Origin: CAZQFV01 sp964613665
GTDB taxonomy: Bacteria > Chloroflexota > Chloroflexia > DTKN01
Direction: 5' to 3'
DNA length: 40,302 nt
Assembly (NCBI GenBank): GCA_964613665.1
Contig: CAZTIG010000043.1
Span: forward strand, 1 to 40,302
Shown here: piece after piece, positions 31,430-39,561 of the stretch
How the letters are laid out: each line of letters starts with the position of its first letter
How positions within the stretch are numbered: position 1 is the stretch's first letter
The notes under the pieces: model-generated
Databases searched by the model: none
What the model was told of the DNA's origin: nothing
Seen by the model: the letters and a program-made list of their open reading frames with translations, nothing else
Made by a program: the position numbers and the translations under genes

Positions 31430-33107
31430 GCGGTACGAGTTTCCGGACGAGCTGCTCTATGACCGCCAGCACAACTGGGTCCGCCAGGAGGACGGCCTGG
31501 TCGTGCAGGGGCTGACGGCCTACGCCTGGCAGATGGCCGGCCCGGTGCGCTACGTCGAGTTGCCCCGCGTGGGCCGGCAGGTGGAACGCAGCGAGCAGTT
31601 GACCACCGTGGAGGCCGAGGCGGGGATCGTGCGCCTGCGGGCCGCGGTCAGCGGTGAGATCGTCGCGGTGAATGACCGCCTGCAGCAGGAAGTCGGCCTG
31701 GTGCACGAGCACCCCTACGACGAGGGCTGGGTGCTCAAGATCCGCCCCAGCCGGCCTCCGGACATGCAGCAGCTCCGACCTCCCGACGACCCGGTCTTTC
31801 GGGAGTGGTTCCTGCTGAGCCTGTCCGGCGAGCTCTCGCGGCAGTTGGGCGGCCCGGAGTATGCCGTCCTGGCCCTGCATCGCGACCTGGAGCGGACCTA
31901 CAACCGCCTGGAGGTGCTCTACGAGATCGCCCGGGCCACCACCTCTAGCCTGGATCCGGACGAGGTGCTGCGGACGGTGGCGCAGCGCACCACCGAGGCC
32001 TTTGACGCCAAGGGCTGCTCCATTCGCCTGCTGGACGAGAGCGGCCAGAAGCTGCGCGTCGCCGCCGCCTGGGGGCTCAGCGAGCGCTACCTGCAAAAGG
32101 GGCCCGTCGACGTCGCGCAGAGCGCTATCGATCGCGAGACGCTGCAGGGCCAGGCGGTGTTCGTCCTGGATGCTGCCCAGGACCCCCGATTCCAGTACCG
32201 CGAGGAGATCGAGCAGGAGGGCATTTCCTCCGTGCTGAGCTGCCCGCTGATGGTGCGGGGCCGGGCCATCGGCGTCATCCGCGTCTACAGCGCTGCCCCC
32301 TACCGCTTCGGGGAGGGGGAGGCCGGCTTCCTGAAGGCCATCGCCAACGAGGTGGCCGTGGCCATTGCCAACGCCATGGCCTACCGCCAGCTAGCCGAGA
32401 TCGACCGGGCCAAGTCGCAGTTTGTCCTGACCGTCACCCACGAGCTGCGCTCGCCGGTGGCCACGGTGCAGAGCCTGCTGCGGGTCATCTCCGGCGGATA
32501 CGCCGGCGAGGTCTCGCCCAAGCAGCAGGAGCTGATCGAGCGGGCGGAGCGGCGCATCGTCTTCCTGCAGCATCTCATCGACGACCTGCTCGACCTGGCG
32601 GCGGGCAAGGCCGAGCGGCTGGCCGAGTCGCCACACGACGTCGCCATCAACCCGCTGGTCGGCAAGGTCGTCAACCAGCTGCGCCCGGTGGCCGAGGGCA
32701 AGGCCCAGGACCTGCGGGTGTATGCGCCGCGCGAGCCGCTCACGGTGCGGGCCACGGAGGAGGGCATCGAGCGCATCCTGGTCAACCTGGTGGGCAACGC
32801 CATCAAGTACACGCCGGAGCGAGGCCAGGTCGAGGTCCGGCTGGAGAAGGCCGATCACGAGGCGCGCATCGTCGTCGCCGACAGCGGCATCGGCATTCCC
32901 GCCGAGGCCATTCCCAGCCTCTTCCAGGAGTTCTTCCGCGCCGAGAACGCCAAGGCGGTCGAGCGCGAGGGAACCGGACTGGGCCTCTCCATCGTCAAGA
33001 GCCTGGTGGAGCGGTATGGCGGCCGCGTCACGGTGAGCAGCATCGTGGGCCAGGGAAGCACCTTCACCGTCGTGTTGCCGCTGGTGCCCGGACAGGTGGA
33101 GCCATGA
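31419..33107 (+). CDS. Histidine kinase with N-terminal GcvH-like domain (lipoyl lysine missing), GAF, HisKA and HATPase
   Basis: A 562-residue soluble kinase. Residues 1-113 match the glycine-cleavage H protein (YVELPRVG, VSGEIVAVNDRL, YDEGWVLKI). Aligned without gaps to E. coli GcvH, the lipoyl-lysine position is Ala68, so the domain cannot be lipoylated there. A GAF domain follows (about 155-320), then HisKA with phospho-acceptor His341 in VTHELRSP. The HATPase has its N-box in LVNLVGNAIKYT, G1 in DSGIGIP and G2 in GTGLGLSIV. The GTG start overlaps the upstream receiver gene. No membrane segment is seen, so it senses something in the cytoplasm. Lipoate-binding GcvH-like proteins accompany sulfur-oxidising Hdr-like systems; a redox or sulfur-carrier sensing role is inference. 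Confidence 0.88.
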   Translation: MRIERYEFPDELLYDRQHNWVRQEDGLVVQGLTAYAWQMAGPVRYVELPRVGRQVERSEQLTTVEAEAGIVRLRAAVSGEIVAVNDRLQQEVGLVHEHPYDEGWVLKIRPSRPPDMQQLRPPDDPVFREWFLLSLSGELSRQLGGPEYAVLALHRDLERTYNRLEVLYEIARATTSSLDPDEVLRTVAQRTTEAFDAKGCSIRLLDESGQKLRVAAAWGLSERYLQKGPVDVAQSAIDRETLQGQAVFVLDAAQDPRFQYREEIEQEGISSVLSCPLMVRGRAIGVIRVYSAAPYRFGEGEAGFLKAIANEVAVAIANAMAYRQLAEIDRAKSQFVLTVTHELRSPVATVQSLLRVISGGYAGEVSPKQQELIERAERRIVFLQHLIDDLLDLAAGKAERLAESPHDVAINPLVGKVVNQLRPVAEGKAQDLRVYAPREPLTVRATEEGIERILVNLVGNAIKYTPERGQVEVRLEKADHEARIVVADSGIGIPAEAIPSLFQEFFRAENAKAVEREGTGLGLSIVKSLVERYGGRVTVSSIVGQGSTFTVVLPLVPGQVEP

Positions 33108-33340
33108 CCGCGTGCCGGGCGCTCGTGGTGGGACAGGCGTCCTTTCTTTCCGAGATGCGGACGCAAATGCCGGTGCACCACGAATGGTGGGCCGAGACTC
33201 CGATCGCATCCGTGGAAATGCCCGCCACAGTGGGCCAAGAGGCCCATCTGGCAGGGCTGGGGGCCCACCGAAATAGGTCGGGTCGAGATATGTCCGGGTG
33301 TCGGTTTCTTTCTGTTGACAACTGGATGGGCCTGTGCTAT
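33104..33340 (+). other. Region after the kinase; possible short or decayed reading frame
   Basis: An ATG overlaps the kinase stop (ATGA) and opens a frame starting MTACRALVVGQASFLSEM. The first residues faintly recall a receiver-domain beginning, but the acidic residues and the rest of the fold are absent. The region may hold a decayed gene or nothing. It ends at the promoter of the second hdr operon. Confidence 0.25.
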
Positions 33341-33343
33341 GAT
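33315..33343 (+). promoter_or_regulatory. Sigma70-type promoter of the second hdr operon
   Basis: TTGACA (33315-33320), a 17-nt spacer ending in TGC, and TATGAT (33338-33343). It is among the best promoter matches in the window. About 240 nt of leader separate it from hdrC2; no known riboswitch was recognised in that leader. Confidence 0.85.
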
Positions 33344-33591
33344 GCGCGAGGTCCGCGCAGGGCGAACGAGATAGGTCCCGTGAAGACGTGCAGCCCGACC
33401 CGGTGCGAGATGCAGGATGTCTCCCCCATCTTTTCGTCCCTTACACGAAGAAGCGGCTGCCTGAGACCCGGCCCGCTCAGCGTGACGCCGCGGGGTCGGT
33501 GTCGTGCCCGGGCCGGCTTGCCCCCTCGCGGCAGGTGGATTTCTGTGGATGATCGGCCCGCTCCACCGAGTAGTGCAGGAGGTGTTCACTG

Positions 33592-34197
33592 ATGGCCGTG
33601 GAACCATTCGACCTGACCCATGCAAAGCGGCAGCACGACTTTTCCGAGACGGTGGCACCGGACAGGGGGAAGCTCTTCACCTGCATCCAGTGTGGCACCT
33701 GCACGGCATCGTGCCCGACGGCCTTTGCCATGGACCATAATCCGCGGCAGTTGATGCGGATGATCCAGCTGGGGCTGTACGACGACGTGCTGCGGAGCAA
33801 GACGTTCTGGCTCTGCACGACCTGCTTCTCCTGCACGGTGCGCTGCCCGCGCGGAATCTCCATCACCGAGACCTTCCAGGCCCTGAAGCGGATGTCCGTC
33901 GCCGCCGGGATCGAGAAAAAGGTCGACAGCGCCCGCTTCTACCAGAGCGTCATGGACGTGGTGCGGCGGACCGGCCGTATGCACGAGACCGAGACCATGG
34001 TCCGCTGGATGCTGAACCCGCAGGTGCTCATGGCGCAGCCGTTCCGGGTCTTTTCGTTCGCCTCGCTCGGTCTGGCCCTGCTGCGCAAGGGCAAGATGCC
34101 GCTGACGCCGCCGCACAAGATCAAGGGGGTGAAACAGATCCAGGCGATGTTCGACAAAGCACGCGAGATCGAGGCGCGCGAGGAGGTGCAGCGATGA
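33592..34197 (+). CDS. hdrC: Heterodisulfide reductase subunit C (copy 2)
   Basis: A 201-residue HdrC with cluster motifs CIQCGTCTASCPTAF (about 28-42) and CTTCFSCTVRCPRGIS (about 72-87). The C-terminal half has the usual HdrC helical region, and an internal DVVRRTGRMHE resembles the first copy. AGGAGG lies about 11 nt before the ATG. The stop overlaps the hdrB2 ATG by four bases. It begins the last operon of the window. Confidence 0.92.
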   Translation: MAVEPFDLTHAKRQHDFSETVAPDRGKLFTCIQCGTCTASCPTAFAMDHNPRQLMRMIQLGLYDDVLRSKTFWLCTTCFSCTVRCPRGISITETFQALKRMSVAAGIEKKVDSARFYQSVMDVVRRTGRMHETETMVRWMLNPQVLMAQPFRVFSFASLGLALLRKGKMPLTPPHKIKGVKQIQAMFDKAREIEAREEVQR

Positions 34198-35090
34198 AGT
34201 ACGCCTACTACCCCGGCTGCAGCCTGGAGGCCAGCGCCGTCGAGTACGACGTCTCCGCCCGGGCGGTCTTCCGGGCCCTGGGGGCGGAGTTGGTGGACAT
34301 CCCCGACTGGAACTGCTGTGGCTCCTCGCCGGCGCAAGCGGTGGATTATCTTCTCTCCCTGGCCCTGCCGGCGCGCAACCTGGCCCTGGCCGAGCAGATG
34401 CCCGGCGTGGAAACCGTCGTGGCCACCTGCAGCGCCTGTTACCTGAGCCTGTACCAGGTGGAGCAGCACTGCCAGCGCGATGCCAAGGTGCGGGCCCAAC
34501 TGGATGAGGTCCTGGCGGCGGCCGGCCTGAAGTACGAGGGCCGGGTCCAGGTGCGCCACATGCTGGACGTCCTGGCCCACCAGATCGGCCCGCAGGCCGT
34601 GGAGGCAAGCAAGAAGCGCGACCTGAAGGGCCTGAAGGTGATCCCCTACTACGGCTGCCAGACGGTGCGGCCGTACCTGACCTACGATGCCCCGGACCAG
34701 CCGCAGACGATGGACCGCCTGCTCGAGGCCATGGGGGCCCAGGTGCTGCCCTACAGCCTGAAGACGCGCTGTTGCGGCGGCATCAACATCACCACGGCCA
34801 AGGACGTCGGCGTGAAGCTGGTCGCGGAGCTGCTGACCGCCGCCGAGGGCGCCGACTGCATCGCCACCGTCTGCCCCCTCTGCCAGATGAACCTGGAGGC
34901 CTACCAGGGCGACGTGTCCCGCCTGCTGGGGCGCAAGGTGCACATCCCCGTGCTCTACCTGACCCAGCTTCTGGGGTTGGTCCTGGACCTGCCGGAGACG
35001 GAGGTCCTGCTGAACAAGAACATCGTTCCGGCCGTAGCAGTCGCAGAGAAGCTTGGTCTGAGCCCGAGCGACTATATCCGGGCAAGGTGA
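34194..35090 (+). CDS. hdrB: Heterodisulfide reductase subunit B (copy 2)
   Basis: A 298-residue HdrB with both CCG domains complete: YPGCSLE, WNCCGSS and TCSACY in the first; YYGCQT, TRCCGGI and VCPLCQMN in the second. All cluster cysteines are present. It pairs with hdrC2 by a four-base overlap. The matching HdrA is not adjacent; it lies 4.5 kb downstream, beyond a block of regulatory genes, and carries selenocysteine. Confidence 0.92.
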   Translation: MKYAYYPGCSLEASAVEYDVSARAVFRALGAELVDIPDWNCCGSSPAQAVDYLLSLALPARNLALAEQMPGVETVVATCSACYLSLYQVEQHCQRDAKVRAQLDEVLAAAGLKYEGRVQVRHMLDVLAHQIGPQAVEASKKRDLKGLKVIPYYGCQTVRPYLTYDAPDQPQTMDRLLEAMGAQVLPYSLKTRCCGGINITTAKDVGVKLVAELLTAAEGADCIATVCPLCQMNLEAYQGDVSRLLGRKVHIPVLYLTQLLGLVLDLPETEVLLNKNIVPAVAVAEKLGLSPSDYIRAR

Positions 35091-35094
35091 GATC

Positions 35095-35460
35095 GTGAAA
35101 CTGCACGAGATCATCTCGGTCGTGGAAGGCAAGCTGGTCTTTGCCGAGGGCGTGGATCCCGATATGGAGATCGTCTGCGCCGCGGCTTCCGATCTGATGA
35201 GCGACGTACTGGCCTTTGCCGAGTCCGGGTCGGTCCTCTTGACCGGGCTGGTCAACCCGCAGGTGGTGCGCACGGCGGAGATGGCCGACATCCTGGCCAT
35301 CGTCTTCGTGCGCGGCAAGCAGCCCCCCGAAGAGACGGTGGACCTGGCCCGGGAGGGAAACCTTCCGCTGGTGACGACGGCCCACCCGATGTTCGAGGTA
35401 TGCGGCCGGCTCTACTCGGCCGGGCTGCGGGGCTGCAACATCTCCTGTCGCATTGGCTAG
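35095..35460 (+). CDS. DRTGG-domain protein (first)
   Basis: A 121-residue single DRTGG-domain protein, with CAAASDLMSDVLAFA, LLTGLVNPQVVRTAEMADI and LPLVTTAHPMFEVCGRLY. The DRTGG domain is also found in phosphotransacetylases and CBS proteins and is thought to bind a nucleotide-like ligand, though its role is unknown. Small DRTGG proteins commonly occur near hydrogenase and NADH-dehydrogenase-like operons of anaerobes. The start is GTG 35095, four nt after hdrB2. It carries a C-terminal CNISCRIG ending, with two Cys. Confidence 0.8.
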   Translation: MKLHEIISVVEGKLVFAEGVDPDMEIVCAAASDLMSDVLAFAESGSVLLTGLVNPQVVRTAEMADILAIVFVRGKQPPEETVDLAREGNLPLVTTAHPMFEVCGRLYSAGLRGCNISCRIG

Positions 35461-35469
35461 AGCCTGTCT

Positions 35470-35560
35470 CATCCTTATCACAAAGGCACGAAGGCGCAAG
35501 GAGAAGCAGGAAAGAACATGTCCCAAGAACCTTGGTGTCTCTGTGGTCTATGAGATGACT
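35470..35560. repeat. Spacer repeat of the 'CACAAAGGCACGAAGG' family
   Basis: CACAAAGGCACGAAGGCGCAAGG on the left is partly complementary to CCTTGGTGTCTCTGTGG on the right, and GTCTCAT and ATGAGATGAC lie outside. It is the same type as 22805-22941 and 5901-5962, here between two cistrons of one operon. Confidence 0.6.
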
Positions 35561-35605
35561 TCCGGCAACGTGCTGGCAGGGCCGTGAGGCGGGCCGAGGT
35601 CTGAG

Positions 35606-36538
35606 ATGTCCGACATCACCAGGCTGCAAGAGCTGGCCTACGAGGTCAAGATCGAAGAGGTCATGACCAGGAACCCGGTCACGGTCAGCCCGGCGACCAC
35701 GATGAGCGAGCTGCGCGAGATCCTGCGGGAGCACCGCATCTCCGGCGCGCCCGTCGTGGAGCATGGCCGGATGGTCGGTATCATCAGCCTGGAGGACCTG
35801 ATCAAGTCGCTGGCCAACGGGGCGATGGACCTGCAGGTGGGCGAGAAGATGACCCGCGACCCCATCACGGTCCACGCGGACGAGTCGGTGGTGATGGCCG
35901 TCAACACCTTTGCCCGGCATCGCTTCGGCCGCTTCCCGGTGGTCGATCGGGGCGGCCAACTGGTGGGCATCCTCACCCGCGGCGACATCATGCGCGGCCT
36001 GCTCAAGCAGTTGGAGCACGAGTACCACCGCGAGGAGACGCTGCGGCACCGTGTCAGCCACGTCTTCGAGGAGCTTGTCTCTGACCTGACCTCCCTGACG
36101 CTGCACTATAGCATCGTGGCCCGCGATTTCGAGCGCGCCGGGACTGCCTCCAGCAACATCAAGCGGGCGCTGAACCGGCTGGGCGTTTCGCCGCAGGTCG
36201 CCCGGCGCGTGGCCATCGCCACCTACGAGCTGGAGATCAACATCGTCATCCACGCCACGGACGGCGGCGAGATCATCGCCGAGATCCAGCCCGACCGCAT
36301 CATCCTCCGCGCCGTGGACACGGGGCCGGGCATCCCCGACGTGGAGAAGGCCATGCAACCGGGCTTTTCCACGGCCCCGGAATGGATCCGCGAGATGGGC
36401 TTTGGGGCCGGCATGGGCCTGGTGAACATCAAGAAATGCGCCGACGAGATGAGCCTGGAATCGCCCAACCACCTGTGGACATCGGCCAAGGTGCTGATCT
36501 ATCTGCGGGAGCAGCCTGCTGCGGCCGTGGCAACGTGA
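35606..36538 (+). CDS. CBS-pair protein with C-terminal GHKL ATPase (anti-sigma-factor-like) domain
   Basis: A 310-residue protein. Residues about 15-135 are two CBS domains (VMTRNPVTVSPATTMSELRE; KMTRDPITVHADESVVMAVN), which usually bind adenine nucleotides. A helical linker follows. About 185-305 is an RsbW-type ATPase: N-box TYELEINIVIHA, G1 VDTGPGIPD, G2 GFGAGMGLVNIKK. There is no phospho-acceptor histidine domain, so it would be a Ser/Thr kinase or anti-sigma-like switch that could respond to energy charge. No sigma factor or STAS antagonist is in the window. Confidence 0.85.
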   Translation: MSDITRLQELAYEVKIEEVMTRNPVTVSPATTMSELREILREHRISGAPVVEHGRMVGIISLEDLIKSLANGAMDLQVGEKMTRDPITVHADESVVMAVNTFARHRFGRFPVVDRGGQLVGILTRGDIMRGLLKQLEHEYHREETLRHRVSHVFEELVSDLTSLTLHYSIVARDFERAGTASSNIKRALNRLGVSPQVARRVAIATYELEINIVIHATDGGEIIAEIQPDRIILRAVDTGPGIPDVEKAMQPGFSTAPEWIREMGFGAGMGLVNIKKCADEMSLESPNHLWTSAKVLIYLREQPAAAVAT

Positions 36539-36569
36539 GGGCTGTGGCGTAGGATCCCTGGAGGCAGCG

Positions 36570-36914
36570 ATGAAGCTGGAGGAGATCTGCGGGAAGCTCG
36601 CCCTGGAGGTGCGCACGGGGGCGGACAGGTTGGGTCGCGACGTGACCGGCGGCTATGCCTCCGACCTGTTGAGCTGCGTGATGGCCCGCGCCCAGGCCGG
36701 CAACATCTGGGTCACGCTGCAAGGGCATGCCAACATCGTGGCCGTGGCCAGTCTGCTCAACCTGGCGGCCATCGTCGTCACCGAGGGGGTGATTCCCGAT
36801 GAGGCTACCCTGGCCAAGGCCGATGAGGAGGGCATTCCCATCCTGACGACGCCGCTGACGACCTTTGCCGTCGTCGGGAAGCTGGCCCAGTTGGGCGTGC
36901 CGGGGGCGGAGTAG
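36570..36914 (+). CDS. DRTGG-domain protein (second)
   Basis: A 114-residue DRTGG-domain protein: GGYASDLLSCVMARAQAGNIWVT at about 29-51, and IPILTTPLTTFAVVGKLAQLGVPG at the end. It is a distant paralogue of the first DRTGG protein and lacks its cysteine ending. The ATG follows the CBS-ATPase stop by about 31 nt. The next gene overlaps its stop by one base, so it is probably co-translated with the ATPase that follows. Confidence 0.8.
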   Translation: MKLEEICGKLALEVRTGADRLGRDVTGGYASDLLSCVMARAQAGNIWVTLQGHANIVAVASLLNLAAIVVTEGVIPDEATLAKADEEGIPILTTPLTTFAVVGKLAQLGVPGAE

Positions 36915-37546
36915 TGTCGGTCGCCGGAGAGACCGCCGAGTCGCCGGAGCGCCAGTGCGCGGCGCGCAGCATCGAGCAGCCCCGGCTGCAGCACTGGTTG
37001 GCCTGTATGCGCGAACTGAGCATGCACATCCTGGACGCCTTGGAGAACTCGCGGAACGCTGGGGCCACGCGCGTCGAGCTGACGATTGAGGAAGACCTTT
37101 CCGCCGATCGACTGCACATTACCATCCGAGACAACGGCCGCGGGATGAGCGCCGAGCAGTTGGCCCGCGCCTTCGACCCCTTCTTCACCACGCGCAAGAC
37201 GCGCCACGTGGGGCTGGGCATTCCGCTGTTCCGGGCCGCGGCCCAGCGCTGTAACGGCGACCTGACGATGGAGTCGCAGGTGGGCCGGGGGACGACGCTG
37301 CGGGCCACCTTCCAGCACAGCCACATCGACCGGGCACCGCTGGGAGACATGGTCGGGACGCTGATGGCCTTCTTGCTCTTTGAATCGTGCGACCTGTGCT
37401 ACGTCCACCGCGTGGACGGCCGGGAGTTCGTCCTGGATACGGCGGAGGTGCGCGCCGAGCTGGGCGAGATTCCCCTGTCGCACCCGGACGTGCGCCGGTG
37501 GCTGCAGGACCATATCACGGCGGGCGAGAGCGCGTTGGCGCGTTGA
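36914..37546 (+). CDS. Stand-alone GHKL (HATPase_c) ATPase
   Basis: A 210-residue ATPase with N-box MHILDALENSRNAGA (about 37-51), G1 IRDNGRGMS and F/G2 FFTTRKTRHVGLGIPLF. The C-terminal 70 residues (about 140-210) form a distinct extension containing CDLCYVHR. No HisKA domain is present, so it cannot act as a classical histidine kinase by itself. The start is GTG 36914, overlapping the preceding stop. The C-terminal residues SALAR lie in the tandem repeat that continues downstream. Confidence 0.8.
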   Translation: MSVAGETAESPERQCAARSIEQPRLQHWLACMRELSMHILDALENSRNAGATRVELTIEEDLSADRLHITIRDNGRGMSAEQLARAFDPFFTTRKTRHVGLGIPLFRAAAQRCNGDLTMESQVGRGTTLRATFQHSHIDRAPLGDMVGTLMAFLLFESCDLCYVHRVDGREFVLDTAEVRAELGEIPLSHPDVRRWLQDHITAGESALAR

Positions 37547-37656
37547 CGGGTCGACACGTTGGCACGTTGACAGGTTGGCGCGTGAACGCGTTGCGCCGCG
37601 AGTGCATGCCGTAGGCACTTTCGGCGACGCGGGCAAATGTGTCAAAGTGCCAACGT
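37535..37656. repeat. Inverted repeat made of ACGTTGG-CACGTTG units
   Basis: ACGTTGGCACGTTGACA (37556-37572) is matched by TGTCAAAGTGCCAACGT (37640-37656), 16 of 17 positions complementary. The unit GCGTTGGCGCGTTGA also occurs upstream, where it encodes the end of the ATPase. It is an intra-operon spacer. Confidence 0.75.
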
Positions 37657-37675
37657 CAGAACAGGGGCGACTGGC

Positions 37676-38437
37676 TTGCGTTTCTTCACAGCAGACCTGC
37701 ACGTCCATACCGTCCTCTCGGCTTGTGCCGAGCTGGAGATGCTCCCGGAGATGATCGTGGAGCGGGCCCAGGAGCTGGGCCTGGACATGATCGCCGTGAC
37801 CGATCACAACTCTGCGGAGAACGTCGCGGCGGTGGTGGCGGCAGCGCAGGGGACCGGCATCGCCGTGCTGCCCGGCATGGAGGTGCAGACGCGCGAGGAG
37901 GTGCACCTGCTCTGCCTGTTCGACACGCTGGAGCAGGCGCTGACGTGGCAGGGCAACGTGTACGGGCGGCTGCCGCGGTTGAAGAACAAGGAGGAGGTGT
38001 TCGGCACGCAGATCGTGCTGGATGGAGCCGGAAACGTCGTGGGGCGCAACGAGCGGCTGCTCCTGACCTCGGTCTCCTTCTCGGTGGACGAGGTGGCGCA
38101 GCGGGTGCGCCGGCTGGGGGGCCTGTGCCTGCCGGCCCACGTCGACCGGCCGGCCTACAGCATCATCTCCAACCTGGGCTTTATCCCTCCCGCGTTGGAG
38201 TTCGTGGGCGCCGAGATCTCGCACCTCGTCCGGGTCGAGGAGGCCCGCCAGCGCTTTCCGCAGCTCGCGCACTATGCCCTGGTGGCCGATGGCGATGCCC
38301 ACCGCCTGGGCGAGCTGGCCCGGCGTACCACGCTGAAGATGGAGGAAGCGACGGTGGCCGAGATCTCGCGAGCCCTCTTGGGCGAGGGCGGGAGAGGGGT
38401 GTGGGTGGACGGCATCGCTTCCGGGAGGGTGGATTGA
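37676..38437 (+). CDS. PHP-domain metal-dependent phosphoesterase-like protein
   Basis: A 253-residue PHP protein with the motif set: DLHVHTVLSACAE (HxH), VTDHN, GMEVQTREEVH (metal Glu), LPAHVDRP (His) and DGDAHRLGE (DxH). All ligands for the trinuclear metal site appear present, so it may hydrolyse a phosphomonoester or nucleotide. The TTG at 37676 is chosen because AGGGG lies about eight nt upstream; ATG 37637 lies at the edge of the inverted repeat. Similar PHP proteins accompany DRTGG and ATPase genes near bifurcating hydrogenases in anaerobes. The last bases overlap the next gene. Confidence 0.82.
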   Translation: MRFFTADLHVHTVLSACAELEMLPEMIVERAQELGLDMIAVTDHNSAENVAAVVAAAQGTGIAVLPGMEVQTREEVHLLCLFDTLEQALTWQGNVYGRLPRLKNKEEVFGTQIVLDGAGNVVGRNERLLLTSVSFSVDEVAQRVRRLGGLCLPAHVDRPAYSIISNLGFIPPALEFVGAEISHLVRVEEARQRFPQLAHYALVADGDAHRLGELARRTTLKMEEATVAEISRALLGEGGRGVWVDGIASGRVD

Positions 38438-39561
38438 GGCTCTGGGTCGAGCACGCCTACCAGAGCTGGGGGCCGGCCGGGCCGGCGGCTCCCGAAGAAG
38501 TGGACAGTTGCGTCTGCACCTTACGAACCGAAGAGCAGTTCTGGGCCCTCCTGGTCGGCTCTTCCCAGGTCGGTGCCGTCGAGGCGCGGTCGCTGGCCGG
38601 GCGGATCGGGGCCATGCTGGAACGGGGGATGGCCCCCGACAGCGCGGTGGCGGCGGCCCTGGGGGACCTGCCCGCGGGGACCCACATGCCCGTCTCCCTG
38701 CTCCACGTCGGCGAGGGAGCCCGGGCGCACGTGGTGGAGAGCGATGCGCCGCCGCTCTTCCTGACGCGCCGGGCCGCTCTGGTCCTGTTGCCGGTCGTGG
38801 AGGAGGAAGCGGGCGGTCGGCTCGTGCGCCAGTGCCGATTCGACCTGCAGGAGGGCGACCACCTGGCCATGGTCAGCGAGGCGTACATCCACGCCAGGGG
38901 CTGGGACCGGCGCTGGGGTTGGCGCGACATCGCCCTGTCGATCCGGCGACTGACCGAGACGGGGGGTGACGCCGAGCGGCTGTTGGGAGCGCTGCTGGGC
39001 ATGTATCGCCGCCTGGCTCGCGGCGGACCGGCCCGGCCGGTCACTGTGGTGGCCATGCACGTCCGCCCGGTGCGCGTGGTCACGGTGTGGAGCGGGCCGC
39101 CGGGCGACCCGGCGGACGATGCGCGGGCGGTAGGGCGACTCATGAGCGAGTCGGGCCGGCGCGTCATCTGCGGCGACACGACGGCGGCTATCGCCGCGCG
39201 GGTGCTGGGGCGGACATTGGAGCAGGAGCCGCGGCCGGCCGCGGGCTGGGCGGAGGTGCCGCCCACCTGGCGGCTGGAGGGGGTGGACCTGGTGACCGAG
39301 GGAGTGGTGACGCTGCGCAGCGCGCACGCTCGGCTGGCCGCGGCACGACGGGCAGCCGACCTGCCCCGGGCAGACGATGGGGCAACGCGGTTGGCGCGGC
39401 TGCTGCTGGAGGCGGATGTGGTGCGGTTTCTCATCGGCACGGCGGTGAACCCCGCCCAGCGCGAGGGTGGCGTCTCCTGGCGGCAGGAGGTACTCGCGGG
39501 GTTGTCGCAGGATTTGCGGGCGTATGGCAAGGTGGTGCATGTCGAGGAGATTGGGGGTTGA
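38434..39561 (+). CDS. Degenerate SpoIIE-type protein phosphatase homologue
   Basis: A 375-residue protein aligning along its length with the SpoIIE/PP2C-type phosphatases of hydrogenase-linked clusters. Retained are the fold pattern ESDAPPLFLTRRA (about 102-114), LQEGDHLAMVS, GWGW-like RRWGWRDIA and the C-terminal RVICGDTTAAIAARVLG and GVDLVTEGVVTL. But the metal-binding motifs are lost: the DGxGSG position reads VGSSQVG (41-47), SDG reads SEA (148-150), and GDDxT reads PARPVT (199-204). It is predicted to be catalytically dead. The start TTG 38434 overlaps the PHP stop by four bases. The frame upstream is only a shadow of the PHP gene. Confidence 0.8.
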   Translation: MRLWVEHAYQSWGPAGPAAPEEVDSCVCTLRTEEQFWALLVGSSQVGAVEARSLAGRIGAMLERGMAPDSAVAAALGDLPAGTHMPVSLLHVGEGARAHVVESDAPPLFLTRRAALVLLPVVEEEAGGRLVRQCRFDLQEGDHLAMVSEAYIHARGWDRRWGWRDIALSIRRLTETGGDAERLLGALLGMYRRLARGGPARPVTVVAMHVRPVRVVTVWSGPPGDPADDARAVGRLMSESGRRVICGDTTAAIAARVLGRTLEQEPRPAAGWAEVPPTWRLEGVDLVTEGVVTLRSAHARLAAARRAADLPRADDGATRLARLLLEADVVRFLIGTAVNPAQREGGVSWRQEVLAGLSQDLRAYGKVVHVEEIGG

